The notes: a model not told the origin generated them from the letters alone. A stretch of 64,000 bases of DNA from Klebsiella sp. RHBSTW-00484 (GCF_013705725.1 NZ_CP055481.1:1116001-1180000); one strand, 5' to 3'. Positions 38,950 to 48,607 are shown, numbered from the stretch's first letter. Program-made: numbers and translations.

Positions 38950-40899
38950 ATGGCGCAGCGTGATAATCTTTATCGACGTCCAAGCGGTATCTATGTTCTG
39001 CGGATCACCGTTCCGGTTCGTTATCGCGCCCTGATAGGGCAGCGTGAAATTCATGCATCTACCCGCACAACCCACCTTGCAGATGCCAGAGCTATTGCCG
39101 CGCGTTTGCTGGATAAGTGGTATGCGTCTCTGGAAGAGTTCAGGCAAGTGGATAAAGAGAAGATCAGGGGCAATGCCCCATTGTTGACTGGCGCAGGCAA
39201 AATCAGCCTGACGCTATTTTGCGAGTCATTTGGGGTTGGGGTTGAGACTGTCATCCAGCATCTTCTGACAGACAATGTGCCGCTGTATGCCCTTGTGTCG
39301 AACCAGCGTGGCTTTCTGATTGATGATTTCAGCACGCTTGAGCGTGATCCTGATACCCATGGGTTCGTTTTGAATAACATTGCGTATGACGGTGCTGAGG
39401 CTGCTGTGAACGGCTATATGCAGCTTTACCAGCCGCAGTTTGCCCTTATTGAATTGCTGAACGGGCGAGAGGTTGAGGTTACGGCATTCAGGGCTAACAA
39501 CGGCAATCCACTTTCTCTCTGGTTGTTGGATTTGCCCGGGGTGACGCTGGATGCAAGCTCTTTGTTCATCAACAACGTGCAGGCTGAAAAACTACGTAGC
39601 GTCTGGGATAGAGCGCTTGCGAAATCGGAACCGTCAACCACTCCACCAACATCGCCGACAGTGCTAACAGCGGCGCTTTCTTCGGCCGCTATCATGAACC
39701 CGTATTGCAATCCGATGCATGCAAGCATGACGGTTTCAGCAGTGCTGGAAGAGTTTCTGGCCTATAAAAATACGGGCGATATTAAGTTAGCCAGTGAGGA
39801 GAAAATTCGTTCCAGAATCGAGCACTTTACGGAAATTATGGGTGACATATCCTTAGGTGAGCTGGATCGTGAGGTCGTGAAGGATTACGTCACCAGAATG
39901 CAAAGTATGCCCGGCAACTTGTATCTGATGCGGCGGAAATACAAGATCTCTGACACGCACAAGTTGATTGAAAAGGCGCTGGCTGATGGTCAGCCAGTAA
40001 TGAGCCGAGATGCGATTGGCAGACATATTGAGTCTCTGGGTTCAATGCTTAAATGGGCAAAGAGCGAGCGTTACCTTTTTGATAACCCAGCCGAGAATAT
40101 ACTTGCCCAGAGCCGTCCTACGGTGCGGGAGCAGGATCGCCGCGACCTCTTCACCGAGGATGAGCTATTGCGTATTTTCTCTGCTGACTGGTTCAAAAAC
40201 GGTGCAGGGACACCTAATCAATACGGACGTTATACGAATTTTCGCCCGTTTCACTACTGGTTGCCCCTGCTGGCATTATATGTAGGCGGGCGCATTAATG
40301 AGCTTTGCCAGCTTTATCTGGCGGATATTCGCGTGGATAAAAACGGCGTTGCCTACATTGATTTTAACCTTGATGCGCCAGATAAGATGATGGATGAAGA
40401 GGCGCTGGCTGGCGGCGATAAATCCTTGAAAACGGTGAATGCGATCCGTCAGGTTCCAATTCATCCACGACTTATCGAATTAGGGCTGCTGAAGTATGTA
40501 GATGCATTGGAAGCTGCCGGGTATGATCGTCTTTTCCCTGAGTTGAAGCATAATAAAATCAAAGGATATCGCGCCGCAGCCTCCAAATGGTTCAACGAAA
40601 ACTACTTTGGCAAAGTCCTCGGTTTTCCCCGTGACGGTAAGAAAACGTTCCATTCGCTGCGGCATACTTTCATCAATGCCGTAGACGAGTTTGAGAGCAA
40701 CGAACGCACGATTGCGCAGCTTGTTGGACATGTTCGGGGCAGCACCACCGCGATGACAACCTATCGTAAGGATGCTGATGTGGGAGAGCAATTGGGCGTG
40801 ATTGCGCAGCTTCGCTACAGTTTGCCTGATATTGCGCAGTTCGACTCGCAAGCGGGTATCAAGGCGGTCATCGACGCACGGCGCAGACATAAATCATAG
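38950..40899 (+). CDS. Tyrosine site-specific integrase of the second island
   Basis: 649 residues, long for the family. An N-terminal DUF6538-type region (RRPSGIYVLRITVPVRYRALIGQREIHASTRTTHLADARAIAARLL), a SAM-like core-binding segment (SAVLEEFLAYKN), and the catalytic domain with Arg in VGGRINELCQL (about R447), HSLRHTFINAV (about 568-578), the second His in AQLVGHVRGS and the Tyr nucleophile in TTYRKD (about Y604). It should integrate and excise the segment between the two glyU-type sites at 38837 and 48407. Confidence 0.9.
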   Translation: MAQRDNLYRRPSGIYVLRITVPVRYRALIGQREIHASTRTTHLADARAIAARLLDKWYASLEEFRQVDKEKIRGNAPLLTGAGKISLTLFCESFGVGVETVIQHLLTDNVPLYALVSNQRGFLIDDFSTLERDPDTHGFVLNNIAYDGAEAAVNGYMQLYQPQFALIELLNGREVEVTAFRANNGNPLSLWLLDLPGVTLDASSLFINNVQAEKLRSVWDRALAKSEPSTTPPTSPTVLTAALSSAAIMNPYCNPMHASMTVSAVLEEFLAYKNTGDIKLASEEKIRSRIEHFTEIMGDISLGELDREVVKDYVTRMQSMPGNLYLMRRKYKISDTHKLIEKALADGQPVMSRDAIGRHIESLGSMLKWAKSERYLFDNPAENILAQSRPTVREQDRRDLFTEDELLRIFSADWFKNGAGTPNQYGRYTNFRPFHYWLPLLALYVGGRINELCQLYLADIRVDKNGVAYIDFNLDAPDKMMDEEALAGGDKSLKTVNAIRQVPIHPRLIELGLLKYVDALEAAGYDRLFPELKHNKIKGYRAAASKWFNENYFGKVLGFPRDGKKTFHSLRHTFINAVDEFESNERTIAQLVGHVRGSTTAMTTYRKDADVGEQLGVIAQLRYSLPDIAQFDSQAGIKAVIDARRRHKS

Positions 40900-41061
40900 G
40901 ATGTGCCAAACGCGCCAGGAAGCTCTGTGGCGCGTTTTTATCAGAGATAGTGTCTATCAGAGCAAAAGTTGCATTAGCCCTCGCTTGTGCAATCAGTATC
41001 TGTAACCAACCAAATCAGCTAAAATAATTTTATTAGATAACTTTATATAGAGGATGAATTA

Positions 41062-42219
41062 ATGGACAGCTACATGGAGCCAGATCCGGAGAAAACTTAT
41101 ATAAGCCCCAGCTTGCCATCTTTTGGTAACAAAGATTTGAAAATACGAATTGCCTCAAAAGCGATAGTTAGTAATGAAGGATATGAGTTCGCAAAAATTA
41201 AGGATGAAATTATACTCAGGCACAAGCTAGATGCATCAACTTATATAACAGCGAAGTTTTTTGAAAGTAGTAAGGAAATATTTGTTCTATCTATTCAAAA
41301 GTTCTCCACGCAAACTGGACAGCCTTATGGTTCTGGTTTTTCTTTTATAGGTGATGAGATTGGTAAGTTTATTGAATTTCTAGCTAACATTAATTCAATG
41401 GGCTTTAACGGCAATGGTCCCATGAAAATTACGGATGAGGAGCTTAGGGAAATCGTTTTAACTAATAACCAAGCTTCACAACTTTTAAATGGGAATGAGG
41501 TGGCTATCGCTGAGGCGCTTAAAACACATGTAACTAAAAAGGATATTATATCAATAGCATACCGTAAAAAACAACTTGATACATTTAATAGGCTTCTTAA
41601 TGATGAAGCATTTTTTGAATATGCTAAGAAAGAAAAAAACTGCTCGAATGAGGCTTTGTGGCAAAAGTTTTTTGAAAAAAATCCTTGGATCTTTGGATAT
41701 GGATTAAGTTATATCTACTTATCAAGTTTGAACGATAAGAAAATAGAGCAGGTTGTTCAGGGAGCGCAGATTGGTCAACATGGAAAACGAGTTGATGGAT
41801 TGCTGAAAACAAGAGGTGCAATTTCTAATCTATGTTTCGTTGAAATAAAAACAAATACAACTGGCTTACTAGCTAATACTCCATATCGCTCAGGTTGTTG
41901 GGCCCCATCAAGTGAATTAACTGGTGCTGTGGCACAAATTCAAGGGACAGTTTCTTATGCTATGGATTCAATAAAAAGGAATTTAAATTTAACAGATTCT
42001 TATGGGGATCCAACGGGAGAGGAGCTATTTAATTTTAATCCAAAATCATTTTTGGTTGTAGGTAATCTCTCTCAGTTTTCATCTGATAATGGTATCAATC
42101 ATGATAAATTGCGGTCGTTTGAAAATTTTAGAAGCAATTTGATCCGTCCAGAAGTTATCACTTTTGATGAGCTGTATGAAAGAGCTCGATTTATTGTTGC
42201 ATTTAGCGAAAACATATGA
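41062..42219 (+). CDS. sduA: Shedu anti-phage defence nuclease SduA (DUF4263)
   Basis: 385 residues, a one-gene defence system. The C-terminal DUF4263 domain starts near 195 with ALWQKFFEKNPWIFGYGL and holds a PD-(D/E)xK-type active site: D245 (RVDGLL), E261 and K263 (FVEIKT), with a following Gln in AVAQIQGTVSYA. The first 190 residues form the variable sensor part. AT-rich compared with the integrase before it, a sign of separate origin. Position immediately after the integrase is a common place for defence cargo. Confidence 0.88.
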   Translation: MDSYMEPDPEKTYISPSLPSFGNKDLKIRIASKAIVSNEGYEFAKIKDEIILRHKLDASTYITAKFFESSKEIFVLSIQKFSTQTGQPYGSGFSFIGDEIGKFIEFLANINSMGFNGNGPMKITDEELREIVLTNNQASQLLNGNEVAIAEALKTHVTKKDIISIAYRKKQLDTFNRLLNDEAFFEYAKKEKNCSNEALWQKFFEKNPWIFGYGLSYIYLSSLNDKKIEQVVQGAQIGQHGKRVDGLLKTRGAISNLCFVEIKTNTTGLLANTPYRSGCWAPSSELTGAVAQIQGTVSYAMDSIKRNLNLTDSYGDPTGEELFNFNPKSFLVVGNLSQFSSDNGINHDKLRSFENFRSNLIRPEVITFDELYERARFIVAFSENI

Positions 42220-42306
42220 TCTATTTTTTATATGAAAACTATAAATAGCCCATAATGATCAATGGGATACAAGTATTGTAGCGCCTTGAATCGTATCCCT
42301 AATTAT

Positions 42307-42633
42307 TTATTTTCGAAGCCCGTCCACGCTTTCCAGTGGTAGGTTCATCACTGTTTTGCTGGCGGTTTCGATGTTGCCAACGATGTCTTCGCGCGGGCCG
42401 CTGCGCCAGTCATCGCTTGCGTAAAAAGCGTCGAGAATCGTAGCCATGCTTTCAGGACTGACAAAGGCGCGAATCAGGTAATAGCAGTCCGGGTCATGCA
42501 GCGAGTTACCAAACGACACGACATCGATCCCGTGGCGTTGGTGTAGAGGAACACTGATTTCCTGCATAATGGCGTGAAAAGCGGCACCGCTGCCTTTGCG
42601 TAAGGTGTATTGCAGTATCTCGACAGTTTTCAA
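42307..42633 (-). CDS. NIPSNAP-family protein
   Basis: 108 residues: VEILQYTLRKGSGAAFHAIMQEISVPLHQRHGIDVVSFGNSLHDPDCYYLIRAFVSPESM fits the ferredoxin-like NIPSNAP/Dabb fold. Cellular role unknown. GC content near core genes, unlike the flanking Shedu gene, so probably separately acquired. Opposite in strand to its neighbours. Confidence 0.75.
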   Translation of the reverse strand: MKTVEILQYTLRKGSGAAFHAIMQEISVPLHQRHGIDVVSFGNSLHDPDCYYLIRAFVSPESMATILDAFYASDDWRSGPREDIVGNIETASKTVMNLPLESVDGLRK

Positions 42634-42934
42634 GCGTTATCTCCGTGTCGCTTCTGGGCGGCTCCTAGTTGATAGCAATAAAGTAAACCGGACTGGACCA
42701 TGAAGCTACCACTAATCAGACAGTCATCCGTAAGCAGAAGCCGCGATATGCGGTTCAAACGCGCTGTAAGGCTCTCTGGCGAGTTTTTTAAAGCAGGTAG
42801 TGAAATCATGGTGCAGAATTCACTGCGTTCTCATAGAGTGGCTGACGAAGCTAGTTCAAACAAGCGTAGCCTTGCCACTGGCTGAATATGCAGGCTCATA
42901 CAGAAAAATATGAACCAGAGGAGCAAGGACATCT

Positions 42935-43144
42935 ATGGCGACCTACCGACAAATTGCCGATGATGTTAAATCCCGGACGGGGAAAGCTGTCAAAACATGC
43001 TGGATCGCTCATGTTAAGTCATTGCATGGGCTAACCCGCGGCGTATCACCGAACCGGATCAGCGCCGAAAGCCGGGTTTATCCTTGCCCTGATCAATGGG
43101 TTGCGGAGATCGAGCAATCAATGAGAAATCTGGGCGAGCTTTAG
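42935..43144 (+). CDS. Small conserved hypothetical protein
   Basis: 69 residues: TYRQIADDVKSRTGKAVKTCWIAHVKSLHGLTRGVSPNRISAESRVYPCPDQWVAEIEQSMRNLGEL. The pattern KTCWIAHVK...NR occurs in small proteins of plasmids and islands, probably a small winged-helix fold; function unknown. Good AGGAGCAAGG site upstream. Confidence 0.6.
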   Translation: MATYRQIADDVKSRTGKAVKTCWIAHVKSLHGLTRGVSPNRISAESRVYPCPDQWVAEIEQSMRNLGEL

Positions 43145-43981
43145 CTTTGCCGCGCCGCTTAACTTTGGAGGCTGTTTGCCTCTATAAGGAAAAGCCTACA
43201 GCCGAGGAGATTTTCGGATGCAATGCCTGAGAGGGGCACTTGCCGATCTAGGACATCCACTTTTTCGCGCCCAACTTATCCGGCTGCATTTACACCGCGA
43301 ACACGTTGAAGGTTAACAGCTTCTGGTTTGTGTTTGGTTGTTGCAAAAGTGAGGCAAAAACGGCAGGTTTACTTTTGATGGGAAAGGCTTAATACAACGA
43401 GCATGAGAAAAGCGTAATTGTTAAAAATGTTAAAACAATAGTTGTTCTTTAAGATGTTAACCCTTCCTCGGGGGGGAAGCCGGACATATCAACCCTAAGG
43501 CCATCTGAGAAGATAGCCTGTAGGTTTGCTCGGTTCCCCTTGCCAGATGAAGATCAAGTCTTCCTCGTGGTGTGACGACCTTTCTTGAAAGATGCATTAT
43601 GCGCAAAAGAAGCTACTCAAGAATCCGCCGATAGCTACTTTCACCCTCTGCTTGGCTGCATCAAACGCTTGCGCGCCCTACCTACCACAATCAACGTTAC
43701 GCAGAGTTCCCATCCTGACGTTTTCCGCAAAAGAGCGGTAATGCTCCATCTATCCGGACCGGTTTACCGCATGAGATAGATGTCTCGCTCAAAATAGCAT
43801 AGGCTTAACTTCATTAAAAGTGTTATATATCAGTCAAGTGCGTTCATATTCTGAACGCACTTGACTCATGTCGAACAACACATAGCATCAGTATCTGTAT
43901 AATTGATTGTCGACACCGTAGTCGATTTGGCTTGTCGTTATAATTGATTAACATTAATACAATAGGTTAACAGGTGGCTCA
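43145..43981. other. Gene-poor stretch of the second island
   Basis: About 840 bp with no supported gene. It contains a perfect 15-bp inverted repeat (43832-43846 and 43852-43866, arms AGTCAAGTGCGTTCA, 5-nt loop) 115 bp before the DUF6602 gene. A 64-codon frame at 43585 has no recognisable content. Confidence 0.4.
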
Positions 43982-44788
43982 ATGTTATTAGCTCATATGT
44001 CGGCAGTGGAAGAGCAACTTCTTGCCACTTCTAAAATTCCGGCAAATTCTGGTCACTCTTTGCACAAAGGAACGCCGAGAGAAGCTTTCATCAGGGAATT
44101 TTTAGAGGCCCACTTACCTTCAACACTTGCAATTGGAACAGGCGAAATAATCGATAGTAACTCCTCGCCAAATTCACCACGGCGGCAGTTTGATATTGTG
44201 ATTTATAAACGTAGCCTTCCTAAGCTCGATTTTGGTGGTGGTGTGAGTGGCTTTCTCGTGGAGTCAGTGATCGCAACGATAGAAGTTAAGTCCACCCTTG
44301 ATAAAGCGGGAATGGAGCAAGCTATTACTGCTGCCTATCAGGCGAAGAGACTTAAAAAAAATGAACAGTGGTCTTTCAGTAGTGGTTATATCCCTCCTGC
44401 CATTCTCAACTTCGTTGTCGCCTATGATGGTCCTCAGCAGATGGATACGGTTCTTGGTTGGATCATTGATATAGAGAATAAATTAGGTATTACTGGAAAC
44501 GATTTACCCCTGGGAGAGCAGAGAATCAGCGTCCCAAGTGAATCGATAGATGGGGTATTTTTACTCGATAGAGGTTTTGTTACATTCGATAATTTCCCGA
44601 TCGGGTTTTTGGATGATGAAGATCGGCAGAAGACACCAAAAAATAAATGGGTGGCGGTAACTGCGCAGCGAGGAAGCTTGTTATGGCTTTTCCAAATGTT
44701 GACCCAAGCCTCTATGAATATTAATGGAACGTTTTTGAATTTAAATCCATATATGAAAAATTTGAGAGTTGCTCTCCGCACTGGATGA
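43982..44788 (+). CDS. DUF6602 protein with a restriction-nuclease-like motif
   Basis: 268 residues. A nuclease-like core is visible: E37 region (REAFIREFLEAHLP), D71 in RRQFDIVIYK, and E101-x-K103 in ATIEVKSTL, the D...ExK layout of the PD-(D/E)xK fold. The DUF6602 family is known from accessory regions; its target is unknown to me. The C-terminal half (LLWLFQMLTQASMN) is helical and unassigned. In an island with Shedu and an HNH protein, a role in defence is plausible but not shown. It stands alone on the plus strand with a palindrome upstream. Confidence 0.75.
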   Translation: MLLAHMSAVEEQLLATSKIPANSGHSLHKGTPREAFIREFLEAHLPSTLAIGTGEIIDSNSSPNSPRRQFDIVIYKRSLPKLDFGGGVSGFLVESVIATIEVKSTLDKAGMEQAITAAYQAKRLKKNEQWSFSSGYIPPAILNFVVAYDGPQQMDTVLGWIIDIENKLGITGNDLPLGEQRISVPSESIDGVFLLDRGFVTFDNFPIGFLDDEDRQKTPKNKWVAVTAQRGSLLWLFQMLTQASMNINGTFLNLNPYMKNLRVALRTG

Positions 44789-44931
44789 TAGATGAATGCC
44801 AACAAACGACCGTTTTCCGGCATCTCTTTTGAGGTGACTTCCAGACTGTTGAAAAATTAGCCTTGGCAATTGTTGGCAGGCGTCCTATTGTTGACACCGT
44901 TTTCTGGCAGGGGCCGGATGAGGTGATTACT

Positions 44932-45495
44932 ATGGCGACTTTTGGCTACGGGCGTGTTTCTACATCGCAGCAGGAAACTGAGAACCAGCGACTGGAGATT
45001 GAACAAGCGGGATGGCAAATTGACTTCTGGTTTGCCGATGTTGTCAGCGGGAAGGTTCCGGCCATGCAGCGTAAAGCGTTCTCTGAGTTGCTTGGTAAGA
45101 TCCGTGAAGGTGAAACGCTGGTTGTAGCGAAGTTGGATCGCCTCGGGCGTGATGCTATTGACGTCCTGCAAACGGTCAGTGAGATGGCAGAGCGTAATAT
45201 CAAGGTCATTGTCCACCAGCTTGGCACGACTGATCTCACCTCCGCAGCGGGTAAGCTTCTGTTGTCGATGCTGGCAGCGGTTGCGGAGATGGAGCGTGAC
45301 CTACTGATCGAACGCACCCAGGCGGGGCTGTCGCGAGCAAAAGCCGAAGGCAAGAAATTGGGCAGACCTTCTAAAATCGCACCAGAAGCCCGTAGAGCGA
45401 TTATAGAGAAAAAGAATAGCGGAACCAGTGTCAGTGCGTTAGCACGTGAATACGGCGTTTCAAGGGCAACAATATCGGCATTTATTTTACAGTGA
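44932..45495 (+). CDS. Serine recombinase (resolvase/invertase, Tn3/Pin type)
   Basis: 187 residues. FGYGRVSTSQQETENQ has the Ser nucleophile (S10); then VVAKLDRLGRDAIDVL, LTSAAGKLLLSMLAAVAEMERDLLIERTQAGL, and a C-terminal HTH (GTSVSALAREYGVSRATISAFI). It would resolve cointegrates or invert DNA at sites it recognises. The ATG at 44932 was chosen over an upstream frame start at 44863. A near-perfect palindrome lies 40 bp after its stop. No Tn3 transposase is present here. Confidence 0.9.
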   Translation: MATFGYGRVSTSQQETENQRLEIEQAGWQIDFWFADVVSGKVPAMQRKAFSELLGKIREGETLVVAKLDRLGRDAIDVLQTVSEMAERNIKVIVHQLGTTDLTSAAGKLLLSMLAAVAEMERDLLIERTQAGLSRAKAEGKKLGRPSKIAPEARRAIIEKKNSGTSVSALAREYGVSRATISAFILQ

Positions 45496-45534
45496 CAAAA
45501 ATTGAAAAGCTGCAAAACAACAGAACCTTATTAT

Positions 45535-45582
45535 GCGCCTGCATTATTCACCTAAGAACTCTTAGGTGAATAATGCAGGCGC
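45535..45582. repeat. Perfect 23-bp inverted repeat with 2-bp centre
   Basis: Left arm 45535-45557 begins GCGCCTGCATTATTCACC; the right arm 45560-45582 is its exact complement. It sits between the convergent recombinase and HNH genes. The length and perfection exceed normal terminators and there is no T-run on either side. Confidence 0.85.
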
Positions 45583-45588
45583 GGCAAT

Positions 45589-46704
45589 CTATCGTTTCAT
45601 GTGTCGACTCAAAAATGGCATCATCTTTTCGGTAACTAGCTCGGCCAGTTTTTTTACATGCTCATGAGAAAGTTGTTCCCCTTCCTTAGCACCACAGTTC
45701 TTAAAGCCATAATCGATGGCCTCCGCCAGAACTCTATTTTTTTCTCTTTCAAAAGATAATTCAATAGCGTAAGGCATTACTTGATCGAATGCTTTTATTA
45801 AGTTCTCGTTATTATATTTCTCATATCTATATGCGCTTTTTATATCTTCTATGTTAAGTGTGGTTAAATCCACTTTTAATAATAACTCTTCACCAGACAT
45901 AGGGTTTATTGCGTATGTTCTCTCAATATTTGAACCGGAATAGTTCTCTGATAAACAGACAATCGCGCGCTGGACACCGAAGTATTCAACATAAGCAATT
46001 AAAATACCAAGAGCTTGGTTACCAAAAATGCTAACACAGTGTAGCGGTGTCTGAGGCGGCCTGTCTAAGATTACATCTTTTTCATAGTAATAACCGAAAC
46101 AAGGTTCCCCATCTTTTTCTTTAAGATACGTCATTGCATTTTCACAGCTATGAGGATTTATTCCCGCTTCATAAGCAAGCGCCAAGGCAGTTTTTATGAG
46201 AGATCTTCCAGCGGAAACACCTCCAAAGGCTAGTTTAAATTGCAATGGTTCATCAAGATACTCACTTTTACTCTCCATACTCTCAAGAACTTTTTCAATA
46301 TCTATGGCCGGGAATTTATTTTTTAACTCCTTAACCATTCTCCTTGCTTCATCTAGATTTCGTGCGGTAATATTGATTGTTTTGCTAGTATCTTCGTTAA
46401 TTAAAACCTGAGGTTTCGAGGGCGTCATACCACCTTCATGATGGACAAGATATTCTTTTCCACTTATGGTTTTTAATTTCTCTGGCCTTGGTATCCCTCT
46501 TTCCCTGTTTACCATGAATAATATATTGAATGGATTGAGTTGTTTACTTAGCTCTGAATCCCAATTTATTCCAGAAATATTGTTGCAAGCGTTACATATA
46601 AATCCTTTTACTTTTTTTCGCCCGCCGATACTATTAGGTATTATATGTTCCTTGGAATCGTTTTTATCATTGATTTCCTGATCGCACAAAGCGCAAAAGC
46701 CCAT
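45589..46704 (-). CDS. HNH endonuclease-domain protein
   Basis: 371 residues. N-terminal HNH_5-type domain: CALCDQEINDKNDSKEHIIPNSIGGRKKV followed by ICNACNNISG, with both CxxC zinc pairs and the His of KEHIIP. The remaining 320 residues are unassigned (INITARNLDEARRMVKELKNKFP; SLIKTALALAYEAG; SIFGNQALGI). Such HNH fusions are common in defence islands. AT-rich. Convergent to the serine recombinase, sharing the palindrome at 45535. Confidence 0.8.
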   Translation of the reverse strand: MGFCALCDQEINDKNDSKEHIIPNSIGGRKKVKGFICNACNNISGINWDSELSKQLNPFNILFMVNRERGIPRPEKLKTISGKEYLVHHEGGMTPSKPQVLINEDTSKTINITARNLDEARRMVKELKNKFPAIDIEKVLESMESKSEYLDEPLQFKLAFGGVSAGRSLIKTALALAYEAGINPHSCENAMTYLKEKDGEPCFGYYYEKDVILDRPPQTPLHCVSIFGNQALGILIAYVEYFGVQRAIVCLSENYSGSNIERTYAINPMSGEELLLKVDLTTLNIEDIKSAYRYEKYNNENLIKAFDQVMPYAIELSFEREKNRVLAEAIDYGFKNCGAKEGEQLSHEHVKKLAELVTEKMMPFLSRHMKR

Positions 46705-46820
46705 TTTAAACTCCTTTTTCTATGTATTTATTAGGTTGGGTGTTACTGTGTATATAATAAATATTATAACATAATGGGCTTTGTGAATGACCTTATAAAA
46801 TTATGATTGTAACTAATTGA

Positions 46821-47318
46821 TTATTCAAAAGAAGCACTTATAACCTCTCCGGAGTTGGCGTCGAAAACACAAAAATATTGAAGCGGTGTTAACATTCCCA
46901 GACTGTTAATGGCGTTAGCCTGATGTCCAAATGCTTGAATCGTTTTCTTTTTCTCATCATGCCACAAGTAAGTTCCGAAAACCGGCTGCGCTTCACTTTC
47001 CTGCCACACATGGCGAAACGTCGCTTTCTTGTCCATTACCTGTTTGCACTCCTTGACCGGGTTATGGTGCGTTTTTGCATAGCATTCCGGGCTGTTACCT
47101 GAACATAAGGCATTTTGTTTTGTTAGCGTTTGTTCTGCACCTACAGCTGAACAGGCAAATACGCCCAGCACCAATGAGAGGGTGCCCAGAGCCCCCCATG
47201 CAATTGCGCGTAGCGTGCTGATGTGCTGCTTCGATACAACATGGGCGACTACACTATAGCTGGCCCAGCTAAGCGCGGCTCCCGCTGCCATCGGTAATAA
47301 AAATTCTGCTCCTGCCAT
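46821..47318 (-). CDS. Membrane-anchored hypothetical protein
   Basis: 165 residues from the ATG at 47318: two hydrophobic helices (EFLLPMAAGAALSWASYSVVAHVV and AIAWGALGTLSLVLGVFACSAVG), then a soluble domain with four cysteines (ALCSGNSPECYAKTHHNPVKECKQV, YFCVFD) likely outside the membrane. I do not recognise the family. Confidence 0.6.
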   Translation of the reverse strand: MAGAEFLLPMAAGAALSWASYSVVAHVVSKQHISTLRAIAWGALGTLSLVLGVFACSAVGAEQTLTKQNALCSGNSPECYAKTHHNPVKECKQVMDKKATFRHVWQESEAQPVFGTYLWHDEKKKTIQAFGHQANAINSLGMLTPLQYFCVFDANSGEVISASFE

Positions 47319-47558
47319 GATTCCCTCATTTTCCAAACAGCATCGCGCCTGATAGCGAACGCTGGTGACGCCCAACCGATGATCATCATCATACCTGTTA
47401 GGTTTAAAATGTCACCATTGGTGTTTATTTTGAATCATTGGCGGTTGTCATGATACAGGCGACTAATGCGAGTGACTAAGCTCGCTGATGCGAGATTAGG
47501 TTCAAAATGTCTCATGTAGAGCGTGGCCTTACAGTGGTCAAAACTGCACATTCAGGGA

Positions 47559-48023
47559 ATGAAAAAATCCCTGAGAATACAATTTGGCGAGCGGGTAAAA
47601 GAACTGCGCATAGCCACCGGAATGAGCCAGGAAGCCTTTGCTGATCGGTGTGGGTTTGCACGTAGCTATATGAGCCGTATTGAACGCGGTGGTTCTAATG
47701 CGTCCCTTGATGCTATAGAGGTGCTGGCTAATGCCCTGAGCGTCGAGCCGTGGCAGTTATTAGCATCCGACTCATCTGAAGATAACGACCCGGAACTATT
47801 GGTTCCATATGCGGCCGATGGCTCGTGCTTTAATCCTGGACTGGCGAGCAGTCGCGATGGCTCCTTTGGCGTGGGCGATAAGACCTCCCAAAAACGTTTT
47901 GGCACGTTTTCCGAAGCGCTTGAGTATCTCCGCAGCATGGAGACCGCAAAGTGGCGTAGGCCTAATGCCAGTGGCAATTGGGGGATCGTATCAGCGGTTC
48001 GTTGGGACAAACTGCGAAAGTAG
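47559..48023 (+). CDS. XRE-family transcriptional regulator
   Basis: 154 residues from the ATG at 47559. N-terminal HTH: IQFGERVKELRIATGMSQEAFADRCGFARSYMSRIERGGSNASLDAIEVLANALSVEPWQLL. The C-terminal half (FGTFSEALEYLRSMETAKWRRPNASGNWGIVSAVRW) is a small domain seen in some island regulators. Divergent from the preceding membrane protein. May control island genes. Confidence 0.8.
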   Translation: MKKSLRIQFGERVKELRIATGMSQEAFADRCGFARSYMSRIERGGSNASLDAIEVLANALSVEPWQLLASDSSEDNDPELLVPYAADGSCFNPGLASSRDGSFGVGDKTSQKRFGTFSEALEYLRSMETAKWRRPNASGNWGIVSAVRWDKLRK

Positions 48024-48406
48024 CGCAACTGTAAGATTAAGAACTTTATTGCTGTATGAATGAACAGTATTCGTTCGATGTAGATAGCTTACTGTTTCAT
48101 CGGCTCTTTTTTCTATAAGAGTGAATAAAACAGCAAAATGCGGGTGCATTACGTAGGCGTTACAGTGGCGTTTCACTTTGGCTCTGAATGGCTTAATTAA
48201 TATAAATAACATTGAGTTAAATAGTCATTCTTATCAAGATTCGGCGGGTTTTAACTCGTTTCAAAATCCGAAAGCAGTGGCGTTTACTTAACGCCCATGC
48301 AGTTGCGCAGGAATGTTGTAGTTCCTCCTACAAAACCCTCCTACAATGCGTCAAGTTTTTGTTAATAAATCCATGGGATTACGAGATCTTTGGAGCGGGG
48401 GTGATT
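48024..48406. other. Island right-end stretch without a gene
   Basis: About 380 bp with no supported frame. Just before the att core an 8-bp GGAGCGGG faces its complement in the att sequence. Confidence 0.4.
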
Positions 48407-48423
48407 TCCCTTCGCCCGCTCCA
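48407..48423 (+). other. Second att core (glyU 3' end type)
   Basis: TCCCTTCGCCCGCTCCA, the same 17 bases as the end of the site at 38837, direct orientation. It closes the segment carrying the integrase at 38950 and precedes another integrase start, as expected for islands stacked at one tRNA end. Confidence 0.7.
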
Positions 48424-48607
48424 ATTTCAAATCTCCCGAACTCTACTCAAGTCAACTACCTACTGATTTTACTCGATTTTTCGTCAATTCAATCCAACCT
48501 GACTTACCCCAAATCAACACCTTATGTCGTATAGAAATGTGTATAGACTCTCCTGGACACTCTGAAGCTATACACACAGGGAGATCTCAGAGGAGAAAAC
48601 TATACAT

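Noticed and set aside
43585..43779. 64-codon ORF in the island
   Set aside because: No RBS, no recognisable content, in a gene-poor stretch.
44863..44931. Longer start for the serine recombinase
   Set aside because: The family starts a few residues before the YGRVS motif, which fits the ATG at 44932.
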